Positions 25,868 through 33,906 of a DNA stretch of 64,000 bases are shown piece by piece. How positions within the stretch are numbered: position 1 is the stretch's first letter; every line of letters begins with the position of its first letter. A program made the position numbers and the translations under genes. The notes below the pieces were generated by a model. The model was given only the letters and a program-made list of their open reading frames with translations, was not told the origin of the DNA and did no database searches. The DNA is from Rubellimicrobium arenae (GTDB taxonomy: Bacteria; Pseudomonadota; Alphaproteobacteria; Rhodobacterales; Rhodobacteraceae): assembly GCF_017916275.1 (NCBI RefSeq), contig NZ_JAFMST010000006.1, positions 186,001-250,000 of the forward strand. Direction: 5' to 3'.

Positions 25868-27268
25868 ATGCCGACCGAGTCTCATCACAAAGCCAGCTGG
25901 CAGCTTGCGGCCCTCGCCGTGGTGATGCTGCTACCATCACTGGGCACCAGCATCGCCAACGTGGCCCTCCCGACGCTCAAGCTAGAATTTGCCGCTTCCA
26001 GTCAGGACGTGCAGTGGGTGGTCATCGCCTACCTTCTAGCTGTGACCTCCCTGGTCGTGGCCGCCGGGCGCCTGGGTGACCTTTGGGGGCGCAAGCGGAT
26101 GCTTCTTGCGGGCGTCGGTATCTTCACCCTGGCCTCAGCAGGCAGCGCGCTTGCGCCCAGCCTTTGGGCCCTCGTTGTCGCACGCGGTCTCCAGGGCGCC
26201 GGAGCCGCTCTCATGATGGCACTCGCAGTCGCCATGGTGGGCGACTTGGTCCCCAAAGAGCTCACCGGCCGGGCCATGGGACTGCTGGGCACGGTGTCAG
26301 CGGTGGGAACCGCGCTGGGACCGTCGCTCGGCGGCCTCCTGATAGCCTTGTCTGGCTGGCCATCCGTGTTCGCCGTCATGGCGCTCGCGGGCGTTGGAGC
26401 GCTCCTGCTGGCCACGTGGACCCTCCCGGGCAATCTCCTGGTCATTCGCCAGTGGCTTTCCTTGGATCTCCCCGGGATCGTTCTGCTGGCACTGTCGCTC
26501 GGAGCCTTTTCTCTCGCGACGACCCTCGACGCGAACATGTCTGTGAGGGCCGCCCTCGCGGTTGGGTCGGTGCTGGGCCTCATCGCCTTTGTTGCGGTGG
26601 AGGCGCAGGCTGCCTCACCCTTGATCCAGCTTCATCTACTTCGCGACGCAGAGCTGAGCTCCGGCCTCCTCGCGCTGGGGCTCGTCTCCGCCATTCTGAT
26701 GGCCACCCTTGTCGTGGGTCCGTTCTATCTGTCAGACGCTCTGGGGCTCGGCCCAGTGGCTACGGGCCTCGTGATGACCGTAGGGCCCGGCATCGTGGCG
26801 CTGGTCGGCGTGCCTGCCGGCCAGCTGGTCGACCGCTTGGGCTCGCAGGCGGTGACCTTTACAGGCTTGAGCGGCGTCGTGCTGGGCTCGGGGCTCATGT
26901 CATGGCTGCCCGGCCACTTCGGGCTCGGCGGCTACGTCGGCAGCCTCGCACTCATCACTATGGGTTATGCGCTATTCCAGGTTGCGAACAACGCAGCCAT
27001 CATGGGCAAGGCATCAGCCGATCGGCGCGGCGTCACGTCGGCGCTCCTTGCCCTGGCCCGCAACCTGGGACTCGTGACGGGAGCCTCGGCCATGGGTGCG
27101 CTGTTTGCTCTAGGATCGCGGGTCGCCGGGAACCTGGGGGCCGATGCTGTTGAGGCGGGGCTGCAGGTGACGTTCACAGTCGCGGCCAGTCTCGGAGGCC
27201 TGGCGCTCGCCGCCGCATGGTGGAGCCATCGTTCGCAGAATCTGGTCCGCTCGAGTCAGAATCTGTGA
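25868..27268 (+). CDS. MFS transporter, DHA2 (EmrB/QacA) type
   Basis: 466 aa with about 14 helices. Typical DHA2 signatures: LGTSIANVALPTLKLEF near the N-terminus, GRLGDLWGRKRMLLAG (motif A), RGLQGAGAALMMALAVAMV, and GTVSAVGTALGPSLGGLL (motif C). It is a proton-driven exporter of toxic compounds. It forms an operon with the DUF2798 gene and is probably regulated by the divergent LysR. Its 3' end abuts a truncated minus-strand gene. Confidence 0.92.
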   Translation: MPTESHHKASWQLAALAVVMLLPSLGTSIANVALPTLKLEFAASSQDVQWVVIAYLLAVTSLVVAAGRLGDLWGRKRMLLAGVGIFTLASAGSALAPSLWALVVARGLQGAGAALMMALAVAMVGDLVPKELTGRAMGLLGTVSAVGTALGPSLGGLLIALSGWPSVFAVMALAGVGALLLATWTLPGNLLVIRQWLSLDLPGIVLLALSLGAFSLATTLDANMSVRAALAVGSVLGLIAFVAVEAQAASPLIQLHLLRDAELSSGLLALGLVSAILMATLVVGPFYLSDALGLGPVATGLVMTVGPGIVALVGVPAGQLVDRLGSQAVTFTGLSGVVLGSGLMSWLPGHFGLGGYVGSLALITMGYALFQVANNAAIMGKASADRRGVTSALLALARNLGLVTGASAMGALFALGSRVAGNLGADAVEAGLQVTFTVAASLGGLALAAAWWSHRSQNLVRSSQNL

Positions 27269-27413
27269 AGACCAGCATGGCGATCCGCTGGGCGGATCCC
27301 TCCACCGGCGGCGGGACCAAGGTTTGCTCTTGGGCTCGGGCGAGCTGGGGTAGAGCGGGAGCGAGGGTGAGGCCTGCCAGGGCGGCGAGGGCGGTACGAC
27401 GATCGATGGCCAT
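27269..27413 (-). pseudogene. Truncated DJ-1/PfpI-like exported protein (5' remnant)
   Basis: A strong start (AAGGAG seven bases before ATG 27413) leads into a Tat/Sec-like signal, MAIDRRTALAALAGLTLAPA, with Ala-rich cleavage region LARAQ. The beginning of a domain follows, RIAMLVF, the usual first strand of DJ-1/PfpI proteins. The frame then becomes nonsense over the 3' end of the MFS gene (formal stop at 27174). The gene has lost its body exactly at the MFS stop codon. DJ-1-like genes commonly pair with AraC regulators, and one lies directly upstream. Confidence 0.6.
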
Positions 27414-27482
27414 GAATGCTCTCCTTCGAAACGGCAAGAGGGCATCTACGGACCGCGCGGCGCCGTCGCTTGAACGTTCCTG

Positions 27483-28259
27483 CTAAACCATCGCGAGCGA
27501 CGCCGCCTGCACTCCGAACATGCGCATGAAGGTGCGGCTGAAGTGCGCGGAATCGGAGAACCCGGCCAGATGGGCGGCGTCCGTCAGGCTCGCTCCGGCC
27601 CCTCGCGCCTGCATCGCCCGCATCATGCGACGCCAGAGCACCCAACTGCGGAAGGGCAGGCCGGTCTCCTCGGCGAAGAGATGGCTGAAGCGGCTCTCTG
27701 ACAGGCAGGCAACCGATGCGGCCTCCGGCATGGTGACGGCCTTGTCCAGCCGGTCCTCCGCCCAAGCTATGGCGCGCGCGATCCTCTGGTCGATGGGGGA
27801 GGGGGGAGCGGCGGGCCCGAGGAGTTGAGCGAGAATGTCCTGCCCCAGCTCAGCGACACAGGCATCCGGCGGGCGCGGCGTGTCCCATATGGCAGCCAGG
27901 CGTTCCGCCACGTCAGGGAGCCGGTTCGGATCTACGGCCGCCATGGACTTGCCGTTGAGCTCATGCAGAAGCGCGGCGCCCGTGCGGCTTTCGGGTTCCA
28001 CGAAGATCAGGGCGTGCCGGCCCTTGGGTAGAAAGGCGTGTGGCACGTCGGGGGCAACCAGGACGAGCGGCCCCGGAAGGGAGGACGCCTCAGTCTGTAG
28101 CGTGTAGTGCCCGCCGGCCGCAATCGTAAGCTGGATGGCGTGATGGACATGGAGACGGGTGGATTGCGGGGCGGGTGCGGCCCCGCTCGCGTCAAACGCC
28201 CAGAGGCTCGTGCCCTCCCAGACGACGATGCGGCAGTCCTTGGCGACGGTTGTGACCAC
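27483..28259 (-). CDS. AraC-family transcriptional regulator
   Basis: 258 aa. N-terminal cupin-like sensor (HVHHAIQLTIAAGGHYTLQ, APDVPHAFLPKG), C-terminal double HTH (AASVACLSESRFSHLFAEETGLPFRSW and LTDAAHLAGFSDSAHFSRTFMRMFGV). The GTG start at 28259 has a strong GGAGG six bases upstream. Downstream on the same strand lies the truncated DJ-1-like remnant; divergent is the YtkA-like/MauG pair, now its most likely target. Confidence 0.9.
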   Translation of the reverse strand: MVTTVAKDCRIVVWEGTSLWAFDASGAAPAPQSTRLHVHHAIQLTIAAGGHYTLQTEASSLPGPLVLVAPDVPHAFLPKGRHALIFVEPESRTGAALLHELNGKSMAAVDPNRLPDVAERLAAIWDTPRPPDACVAELGQDILAQLLGPAAPPSPIDQRIARAIAWAEDRLDKAVTMPEAASVACLSESRFSHLFAEETGLPFRSWVLWRRMMRAMQARGAGASLTDAAHLAGFSDSAHFSRTFMRMFGVQAASLAMV

Positions 28260-28361
28260 GTTCTTCCTCCCCCGGTCAGGATAGCATCTTCGTTCAAGCG
28301 GCGCCTAGCAGCCGTCCCTTATGTCCCGCCCGTGCTGATTCTCACGGAAAGGACTTCAACA

Positions 28362-28805
28362 ATGCCATTCATCCGCTCCCGCCGCGCCTTCCTGATCGGG
28401 CTTCCCCTCGGCCTTGCCGCTGTCGCCACTGGCGCCATGGCCTTTATGATGCGCCCGCCCTCCGACCTCGACCTGTCGCTCGCCAAGGCGAGCGTGGCCG
28501 GTCTCTACGTCGCCGCTATGGCGCCGGTGCAGGAGCCTGTCACCGTGGGCCCGATGCACGCCTGGGTCGTGACGCTTCAGGACGCGCAAGGACTCCCTGT
28601 GGACGGTGCCGCGATTCATGTCGATGGTGGCATGCCCCAGCATGGCCATGGCCTGCCCACCGCGCCGGCGGTGACCGAGGCTCTGGGCGAGGGCCAATAC
28701 CTTGTTGAGGGCATGAGGTTCAACATGGGTGGATGGTGGGAGATCGACCTCGCCATCGAGGGCACCCCCGGCTCCGACGCCGTCACCTTCAACCTCGTGC
28801 TGTGA
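28362..28805 (+). CDS. Exported YtkA/FixH-like protein
   Basis: 147 aa. Arg-rich N-terminus plus hydrophobic segment (RSRRAFLIGLPLGLAAVATGAMAF), a Tat- or Sec-type signal or membrane anchor. It is followed by a small beta-sandwich of the YtkA-like family (HAWVVTLQDAQGLPVDGAAI, then GGMPQHGHGLPTAP, then MGGWWEIDLAI). The Met/His-rich loop suggests copper binding (inference). AAAGGA precedes the ATG. The MauG-like gene starts nine bases after its stop, so the two act together in the periplasm. Confidence 0.82.
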   Translation: MPFIRSRRAFLIGLPLGLAAVATGAMAFMMRPPSDLDLSLAKASVAGLYVAAMAPVQEPVTVGPMHAWVVTLQDAQGLPVDGAAIHVDGGMPQHGHGLPTAPAVTEALGEGQYLVEGMRFNMGGWWEIDLAIEGTPGSDAVTFNLVL

Positions 28806-28813
28806 GGACAGAC

Positions 28814-30073
28814 ATGCGCCGGCTCTCTTTTCTCGTCGCGGCCTCCCTCCTGCTCTCAGGCGCCACCGTCGCGGGTTACGGCTTGGTGCAGGGGCCGGAC
28901 TGGACCGAGGAGGAGCTGGCGCTCGTCCGCTCCCTCTCGCTCGAGGCACTGCCGCCATTGCCGCCCGATCCCTCGAACCGCGTGGCCGACGACCAGGCGG
29001 CGACCGAGCTGGGCCGGGCGCTCTTCTTTGACACCCGCCTCAGCGCCAACAGCGAGGTTGCCTGCGCCAGCTGCCACCTGCCCGAGCGGCAGTTCCAGGA
29101 TGACCTTCCGCTCGGCCAGGGCGTCGGCACGACGGGACGCCGTACCATGCCCATTGCAGGCATGGCCTATGCTCCGTTCCTGTTCTGGGATGGGCGAAAG
29201 GACAGCCTCTGGGCGCAGGCGCTTGGGCCGCTGGAGAGCCCAGTCGAGCACGGCGGCGACCGCGCCCAGTATGCCCACCTTGTCACCGAGTACTACGCGG
29301 ACGAGTACGAAGCCGTGTTCGGACCTCTCCCCGACCTCGGCGGTCTTCCGTCCCACGCCAGTCCGGTTGCCAACCCAGAAGCCGCTGCGGCTTGGGACGC
29401 GTTGCCGGAGCCCTTACGGGCGGCGGTAAACTCGGTCTTCGCCAACATGGGCAAGGCTATCGCTGCTTACGAGCGGACGATCCTGCCGCCCGAGACCCGC
29501 TTTGATGCTTGGGTCGCCTCGGAGGACTTCCCCGAGGCAGGCCTCCTGTCGAAAGACGAGATCGCGGGCCTGCGCCTCTTCCTGGGCGAGGGCGAGTGCG
29601 TGAACTGCCACAACGGGCCGCTACTGACTGACAACCACTTCCACAACACGGGCGTGCCTTCCGTGCCGGGCTTGCCCGAGGACACCGGTCGCCTGGACGG
29701 AGCACGTCTGGTGATCGAGGACGAGTTCAACTGCCTCGGCTCCTACAGCGACGCCGCGCCTGAAGACTGCGCGGAGCTGCGCTTCATGGCCGAGCCCGGC
29801 CATGACGCCCTGCGTGCGTTCAAGACGCCCTCGTTGCGCGGCGCCGCGACACGTCCACCCTACATGCACGCAGGGCAGATCGGGACTTTGGACGAGGTGC
29901 TGGCCCACTACGCCACTGCGCCAGAGGCGCTGGACGGGCATAGTGAGCTGCGGCCGCTGGACCTGAGCCAGGAGGAGCGGGAGCAGCTCTCTGCGTTCCT
30001 GAAATCTCTGGAGCCGAAGGCCTCGGACCGGGATCATATTGCCGAGGCGCTTTCTCCATCAGAAAGCCCATAA
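28814..30073 (+). CDS. Di-haem cytochrome c peroxidase, MauG-like
   Basis: 419 aa. Signal peptide at residues 1-20 (LSFLVAASLLLSGATVAGYG). Two c-type haem motifs are visible: CASCH at 84-88 and CVNCH at 262-266. LGRALFFDTRLSANSEVACASC and SLRGAATRPPYMHAG are typical of the CCP/MauG family. It reduces hydrogen peroxide or performs MauG-type long-range oxidation of a partner protein in the periplasm. The partner may be the adjacent YtkA-like protein (inference). Confidence 0.93.
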   Translation: MRRLSFLVAASLLLSGATVAGYGLVQGPDWTEEELALVRSLSLEALPPLPPDPSNRVADDQAATELGRALFFDTRLSANSEVACASCHLPERQFQDDLPLGQGVGTTGRRTMPIAGMAYAPFLFWDGRKDSLWAQALGPLESPVEHGGDRAQYAHLVTEYYADEYEAVFGPLPDLGGLPSHASPVANPEAAAAWDALPEPLRAAVNSVFANMGKAIAAYERTILPPETRFDAWVASEDFPEAGLLSKDEIAGLRLFLGEGECVNCHNGPLLTDNHFHNTGVPSVPGLPEDTGRLDGARLVIEDEFNCLGSYSDAAPEDCAELRFMAEPGHDALRAFKTPSLRGAATRPPYMHAGQIGTLDEVLAHYATAPEALDGHSELRPLDLSQEEREQLSAFLKSLEPKASDRDHIAEALSPSESP

Positions 30074-30151
30074 GCTGGATACCGCAGTCCGCGCCCTGGG
30101 CGTATTCTGGCCACCTCACCTCACCTCTCCTCTCCTGACCAACGACCTCTC

Positions 30152-30541
30152 ATGCCCGACCCGATCTTCGACCATGTCTCGCTCGCGGTAATCGACCTCG
30201 ACCGGTCCCGGCGCTTCTACGATGCCGTGCTCGCGCCGCTCGGGGTCGTGCTGCTGTCCTCGAACGAGCGGATCGTGGCCTACCATCGTGGCGGGTCGGA
30301 CGAGTTCCTTCTCATCCGCTCCGAGACGCGACCCGTTCCACTGCAGGGCTCGCATTTCTGCTTCGTGGCGCCGTCCCGCGCAGCCGTACGCGAGTTCCAC
30401 CGCGTCGGGATCGCCGCAGGCGGAACCGACGATGGTCCGCCCGGCCTTCGTCCGCAGTACAGCCCCGACTACTACGCGGCGTTCCTTGTGGATCCCGATG
30501 GTCACCGGATCGAGGCCGTCACCCGCTCAACGGAGGAGTGA
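30152..30541 (+). CDS. VOC-family (glyoxalase-like) protein
   Basis: 129 aa single VOC module: FDHVSLAVIDLDRSRRFYDAVLAPLG at the start, FLVDPDGHRIEAV at the end. Metal-ligand positions include His8 and a Glu near residue 121. This type is often annotated as lactoylglutathione lyase-like or dioxygenase-like; the substrate cannot be read from sequence. The gene stands alone after the MauG-like gene. Confidence 0.87.
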   Translation: MPDPIFDHVSLAVIDLDRSRRFYDAVLAPLGVVLLSSNERIVAYHRGGSDEFLLIRSETRPVPLQGSHFCFVAPSRAAVREFHRVGIAAGGTDDGPPGLRPQYSPDYYAAFLVDPDGHRIEAVTRSTEE

Positions 30542-30842
30542 ACAGCGGTATGTCAGGATGAGGCATGCCGCCTTTAGGCTCGTCAAGCAGCTCTGCCGGC
30601 GCTTCGATGAGCAGATCATCGTAGCCGTTGACATAGGCCGGTAGCGGAACTGCCGGACAAGGAGCACTGTGTTTGCCTCGAGATTGTAGGGCAGCAGCGT
30701 CGCCCCGATCGTAGATTTCGCAGTTCATGGTCTGGCACGCACCATCCAGACGGCGCCAGGCGAATGTGGTCATCTTAAGAGTGTACCAGTCGTCCGAGAG
30801 GGTGCGGACGTTCTGGATCTGGAAACGATCTTTGATGCTCAT
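30540..30842 (-). pseudogene. NUDIX hydrolase (NudK-like) remnant
   Basis: From ATG 30842 the frame gives IQNVRTLSDDWYTLKMTTFAWRR and EIYDRGDAAA, the N-terminal beta domain of NudK-type sugar-nucleotide pyrophosphatases. The signal then shifts frame (YNLEANTVLLVRQFRY) and shifts back (PAYVNGYDDLLIEAPAELLDE). It stops before any Nudix box GX5EX7REUXEEXGU could appear. Two frameshifts plus loss of the catalytic region make it a dead gene. Confidence 0.75.
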
Positions 30843-30984
30843 GAGGTTTTCGAAGGCTGGTTGCCGGCCTAGCTTGCCGCTGCAGCCTAAGTGAGTTGGG
30901 CGGCATAGGGGACGCTGGCCTGACCAGAGTCTGCCGGGATCGGACCCGTGTCGATCGTGTCCGGCTTCGCTTGTGCAGATCGGT

Positions 30985-31455
30985 TCAGGTCTGGGTGTTT
31001 CGATAGAGGTGAAGAAGCGGATAGGGCCGCCCCGCGCCGTCGACAGGCGAGCGGCTCTCGCGGCGGAAGCCCAGTCGTTCGTAGAACGCAGTGGCACGTT
31101 CATTTTGCTCGTTGACGTCGACAGTCAGGCGGGGCTGCCGTGCAGCGGCATGCCTGACCAGGGCTCGCCCCACCCCTCGACCTTGGTGATCCGGGGCGAC
31201 GAAGAGGGCCTCAACGTGCGAGCCTGACTGGCCCATAAAGCCGAGCACCTGGTCCTCGTCGTCCGTCGCAACCCAGAGCGCTGCATGGGGCAGGTAGCTG
31301 TCCCTGACCTCGGCTTCGATGACGGCGAAGTCGGAAGGGCTCAGGAAGCCGTGTGTCGCGAGGACAGCCTGCCGCCAAACGGCCAGCAGGCGGGGCACGT
31401 CGTCAGGCCCGGACTGTCGGATGTGGATGGTCGGGAGCATGGGATCTGTCTGCAT
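30985..31455 (-). CDS. GNAT N-acetyltransferase
   Basis: 156 aa. YjaB-like GNAT pattern: IHIRQSGPDDVPRLLAVWRQAVLATHGFL, acetyl-CoA loop VAPDHQGRGVGRALVRHA, and NERATAFYERLGFR. The start may instead be ATG 31440 (MLPTIHIRQ): a DeoR-type repeat (31451-31467) overlaps the 31455 ATG, which favours 31440. The shared repeat suggests control by the DeoR protein at 31540-32286. Confidence 0.87.
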   Translation of the reverse strand: MQTDPMLPTIHIRQSGPDDVPRLLAVWRQAVLATHGFLSPSDFAVIEAEVRDSYLPHAALWVATDDEDQVLGFMGQSGSHVEALFVAPDHQGRGVGRALVRHAAARQPRLTVDVNEQNERATAFYERLGFRRESRSPVDGAGRPYPLLHLYRNTQT

Positions 31456-31467
31456 GATAATGCACGA
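31451..31467. promoter_or_regulatory. Direct-repeat operator, copy near the GNAT gene
   Basis: TGCATGAtaaTGCACGA: two near-identical heptamers 10 bp apart. The same 17-bp element, with 15 of 17 bases equal, lies in the promoter of the DeoR regulator at 32296-32312. The likely reader is the DeoR protein encoded between the two sites. Confidence 0.5.
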
Positions 31468-31539
31468 GCGGAGTACCGGTTTAGGGGTGATAGATTGGTA
31501 GCGTGCCGTCGCCGATAGCAACGGAGCGATGCCCGGATC

Positions 31540-32286
31540 TCATGGTCCTGCTCCCAAGTGCGCAAGGCCAGAGGGCAACCAGCTTGGCCGTTCTCCCAAC
31601 GTGACGAGCGCCGTGACACTTGCCAAAGGTGCGATCTGGAACGGCGAGGTGGCCCCGATCTTGTCCGGCGTGGCCAGCACGATCGTCTCGGCCGCCGAGC
31701 GGATCAGACGTGATTTGAGTTCAGCTTCCTCTGGGTGGCCGGTCGTCAAGCCCGCCTCGGGATGCACGCCGGTCACCCCCAAGAACAGCAGGTCCGCCGA
31801 GATGCGCCCGAACGCCTCGGCCGTGGCGGCCCCGAGCGCCACCATAGAGAGCCGGAGGAGCGTGCCGCCGATCAGGATGACGTCCACGCGCTCGAAGGGC
31901 TCCAGCGCTGCGGCTATCGTTGGGCTGTGGGTGACAATGGTGGCGTGAAGGTTGCGGGGCAGGGCCTGAACCAGGGCCATGTGGGTCGTGCCCCCGTCGA
32001 GGATGACGATCTGCCCAGGCCTGATCAGTTCGGCGCCCCGCCGGCCAAGCCGGACCTTCGCCTCCGTCTGCATGGCTGAGCGCTCGGCCAGGGGTCGGTG
32101 CGTGGGCGACGCAGGCAGGGCGCCGCCGTGAACCCGGGTTAGCCGCCCCTCGGCCGCAAGCTCGCGTAGGTCCCGCCGGATCGTGTCCTCCGACACCTGC
32201 AACTCGATGGCCAGGGCTGCCGCGACCAGGCGGCCTTCGACAGCAAGGCGGTCGAGGAGCAGGGCTTTGCGCTCACGGGTCAGCAT
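31540..32286 (-). CDS. DeoR/GlpR-family transcriptional regulator
   Basis: 248 aa. HTH VSEDTIRRDLRELAAEGRLTRVHGGALP, then the DeoRC domain with LIRPGQIVILDGGTTHMALV, DVILIGGTLLRLSMVALG and DLLFLGVTGVHPEAGLT. ATG 32286 was chosen from family spacing. Divergent from the DUF4406/deoxyribosyltransferase-like gene; repeats TGCATGA/TGCACGA/TGCATGA lie between. It probably represses itself and both neighbours in response to a sugar- or nucleoside-phosphate. Confidence 0.9.
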   Translation of the reverse strand: MLTRERKALLLDRLAVEGRLVAAALAIELQVSEDTIRRDLRELAAEGRLTRVHGGALPASPTHRPLAERSAMQTEAKVRLGRRGAELIRPGQIVILDGGTTHMALVQALPRNLHATIVTHSPTIAAALEPFERVDVILIGGTLLRLSMVALGAATAEAFGRISADLLFLGVTGVHPEAGLTTGHPEEAELKSRLIRSAAETIVLATPDKIGATSPFQIAPLASVTALVTLGERPSWLPSGLAHLGAGP

Positions 32287-32295
32287 GGTCCAGAC

Positions 32296-32332
32296 TGCAT
32301 GATCTTGCACGATACTGAAGGACATTGCATGA
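32296..32332. promoter_or_regulatory. Three in-phase heptamer repeats, DeoR operator
   Basis: TGCATGA at 32296-32302, TGCACGA at 32306-32312 and TGCATGA at 32326-32332. The offsets are 10 and 20 bp, so all three sit on the same face of the helix. They lie between the divergent DeoR gene and the gene at 32379. Confidence 0.55.
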
Positions 32333-32378
32333 ACCTGTGGGATGTGGCAAGTGGAGATCAGCAACCACGGAGACCCTA

Positions 32379-32759
32379 ATGCTCAAACCCATGATGATCC
32401 TGATCGCCGGCCCGTACCGCTCGGGCACCGGCGACGATCCTGACTTGATGGCCGCGAACCTGCGCCGGTTGGAGGAGGCGGCCTGGCCCATCTTCCAGAA
32501 GGGACATGTGCCCATGATCGGCGAGTGGGTGGCGCTTCCCGTGCTGCACGGTGCGGGTGGAGGGCGGGTGGGCGACGCTCTCTACGACCGGGTGATGCAC
32601 CCGACCGCCCACCGGCTCCTGCAGCACTGCGATGCCGTGCTGAGGCTGCCCGGCGCCTCGACCGGCGCGGACAACGATGTGCGGATCGCACGAGAGAGGG
32701 GTATCCCGGTCTACCACGCGCTCGATGAGATCCCGGCCTATGTGGCCGAAGCTGCTTGA
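32379..32759 (+). CDS. DUF4406/nucleoside deoxyribosyltransferase-like protein
   Basis: 126 aa. MILIAGPYRSGTGDDPDLMAANL opens the Rossmann-like NDT fold. LYDRVMHPTAHRLLQHCDAVLRLPG and ASTGADNDVRIARERGIPVYHAL complete it. This family includes DUF4406 and nucleoside 2-deoxyribosyltransferase-like proteins that cleave or transfer N-glycosidic bonds; the exact substrate is unknown. Divergent from a DeoR regulator with shared operators, which fits nucleoside or sugar metabolism. Confidence 0.82.
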   Translation: MLKPMMILIAGPYRSGTGDDPDLMAANLRRLEEAAWPIFQKGHVPMIGEWVALPVLHGAGGGRVGDALYDRVMHPTAHRLLQHCDAVLRLPGASTGADNDVRIARERGIPVYHALDEIPAYVAEAA

Positions 32760-32784
32760 GGGCCGGCGTGGTGAAGTCGTCGGC

Positions 32785-33732
32785 TCAGCCTGACGTCATC
32801 GCGTCTGCCTTATATCCTCCAGTCGTCTGCTCCGCGGGCCTGTCCATACCGGTGAGCAGGGCGCGCTCGGCTATCAGCGCCTCGCCCACGATGTCGAGGA
32901 ACGCCCGCACCCGGGCCGTGCGCCGCAGGTCGGCGTGGGTGACGATCCAGAGCTCGCGCGCAAGCTCTCGGACAGGATCAAAAAGCCGCACGAGGTCCGC
33001 CTCCGGGTCGCCCAGGTAGCACGGCAGCACGGCCGCGCCGAGGCCCGCCTTGGCTGCGACGAGCTGGTTCACCACGCTGCTGGTCCGGTAGACGATCTGA
33101 GTGTCCGAGACATGGCGGTCCAGCCATTCGGCGGCGTTGATGCCTCGCACGCCGTCCTCCCAGCCGATGACCGGCAGGTGAGACAAGGCCCCGAGGCCGT
33201 CCTCGCCCGAGGCGCCCAACTCCCGGGACGCATAGACCGTCCATGCGATGTCGGCGAGCTTGCGGCCGTGGAGCTCGCCTTCGGTGGGTCGCATGACCCG
33301 GAGCGCGATATCGGCCTCCCTGCGCGATAGACTCAGGACACGGTTGTCGATGACGAGCTCGACGGTGATGCCGGGATGGGCGTCGCGGAAGCGACGGATG
33401 GCTGGGGTCAGAAGGCGGAAGGCCAGCGTCTCGGACGAGGTCACGCGCAGTCGGCCAGTGAGTCGGACATCCTGGCCCGCGATGTCGCGCCCCAGCGCGG
33501 CGGCCTCGGTCTCGATCCGCTCGGCCGCCGCGGCGGCCCGCTCGCCCGCGGCGGTCGCGAGGTAGGTGCCGCCGGGCAGGCGCTCGAAGAGCCGAACGCC
33601 CAAGCGCTGCTCTAGGCTCCCCAGCCGGCGGAACGCGGTCGAGTGGTTGACGCGCAGGACCTCGGCCGCACCGGTGAGGGAGCCGGCCCGGGCCACGGCC
33701 AGCACGAGGCGCAAGTCGTTCCAGTCGTCCAT
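32785..33732 (-). CDS. LysR-family regulator
   Basis: 315 aa. HTH LRLVLAVARAGSLTGAAEVLRVNHSTAFRRLGSLEQRLG in pieces, then the LysR substrate domain (LRVTSSETLAFRLLTPAIRRF, READIALRVMRPTEGEL). Divergent from DoxX-GST-GST-tautomerase, with a perfect 22-bp palindrome 53 bp upstream of its start. Likely regulates that detoxification run. Confidence 0.92.
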   Translation of the reverse strand: MDDWNDLRLVLAVARAGSLTGAAEVLRVNHSTAFRRLGSLEQRLGVRLFERLPGGTYLATAAGERAAAAAERIETEAAALGRDIAGQDVRLTGRLRVTSSETLAFRLLTPAIRRFRDAHPGITVELVIDNRVLSLSRREADIALRVMRPTEGELHGRKLADIAWTVYASRELGASGEDGLGALSHLPVIGWEDGVRGINAAEWLDRHVSDTQIVYRTSSVVNQLVAAKAGLGAAVLPCYLGDPEADLVRLFDPVRELARELWIVTHADLRRTARVRAFLDIVGEALIAERALLTGMDRPAEQTTGGYKADAMTSG

Positions 33733-33784
33733 GGCTGTGGTCCTTCCGAACGGTACCTCATGCTAGTCCAGCCCAGACGGTCCT

Positions 33785-33806
33785 GCGCTTGCAATCCTGC
33801 AAGCGC
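33785..33806. promoter_or_regulatory. Perfect palindrome between LysR and DoxX, candidate LysR box
   Basis: GCGCTTGCA-atcc-TGCAAGCGC: arms of nine bases, exact, with a 4-bp centre. It contains the T-N11-A type core of LysR sites. Located in the 174-bp divergent promoter region. Confidence 0.6.
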
Positions 33807-33906
33807 CCTTTGCCGAACTTGCGATGGATTTGCGCGCCATGGGCCGGCAGATTGCGGTCATCCGAGGCCACGACGGCCTTGGGCCAACCTCGACAGGACC
33901 CCTCCG

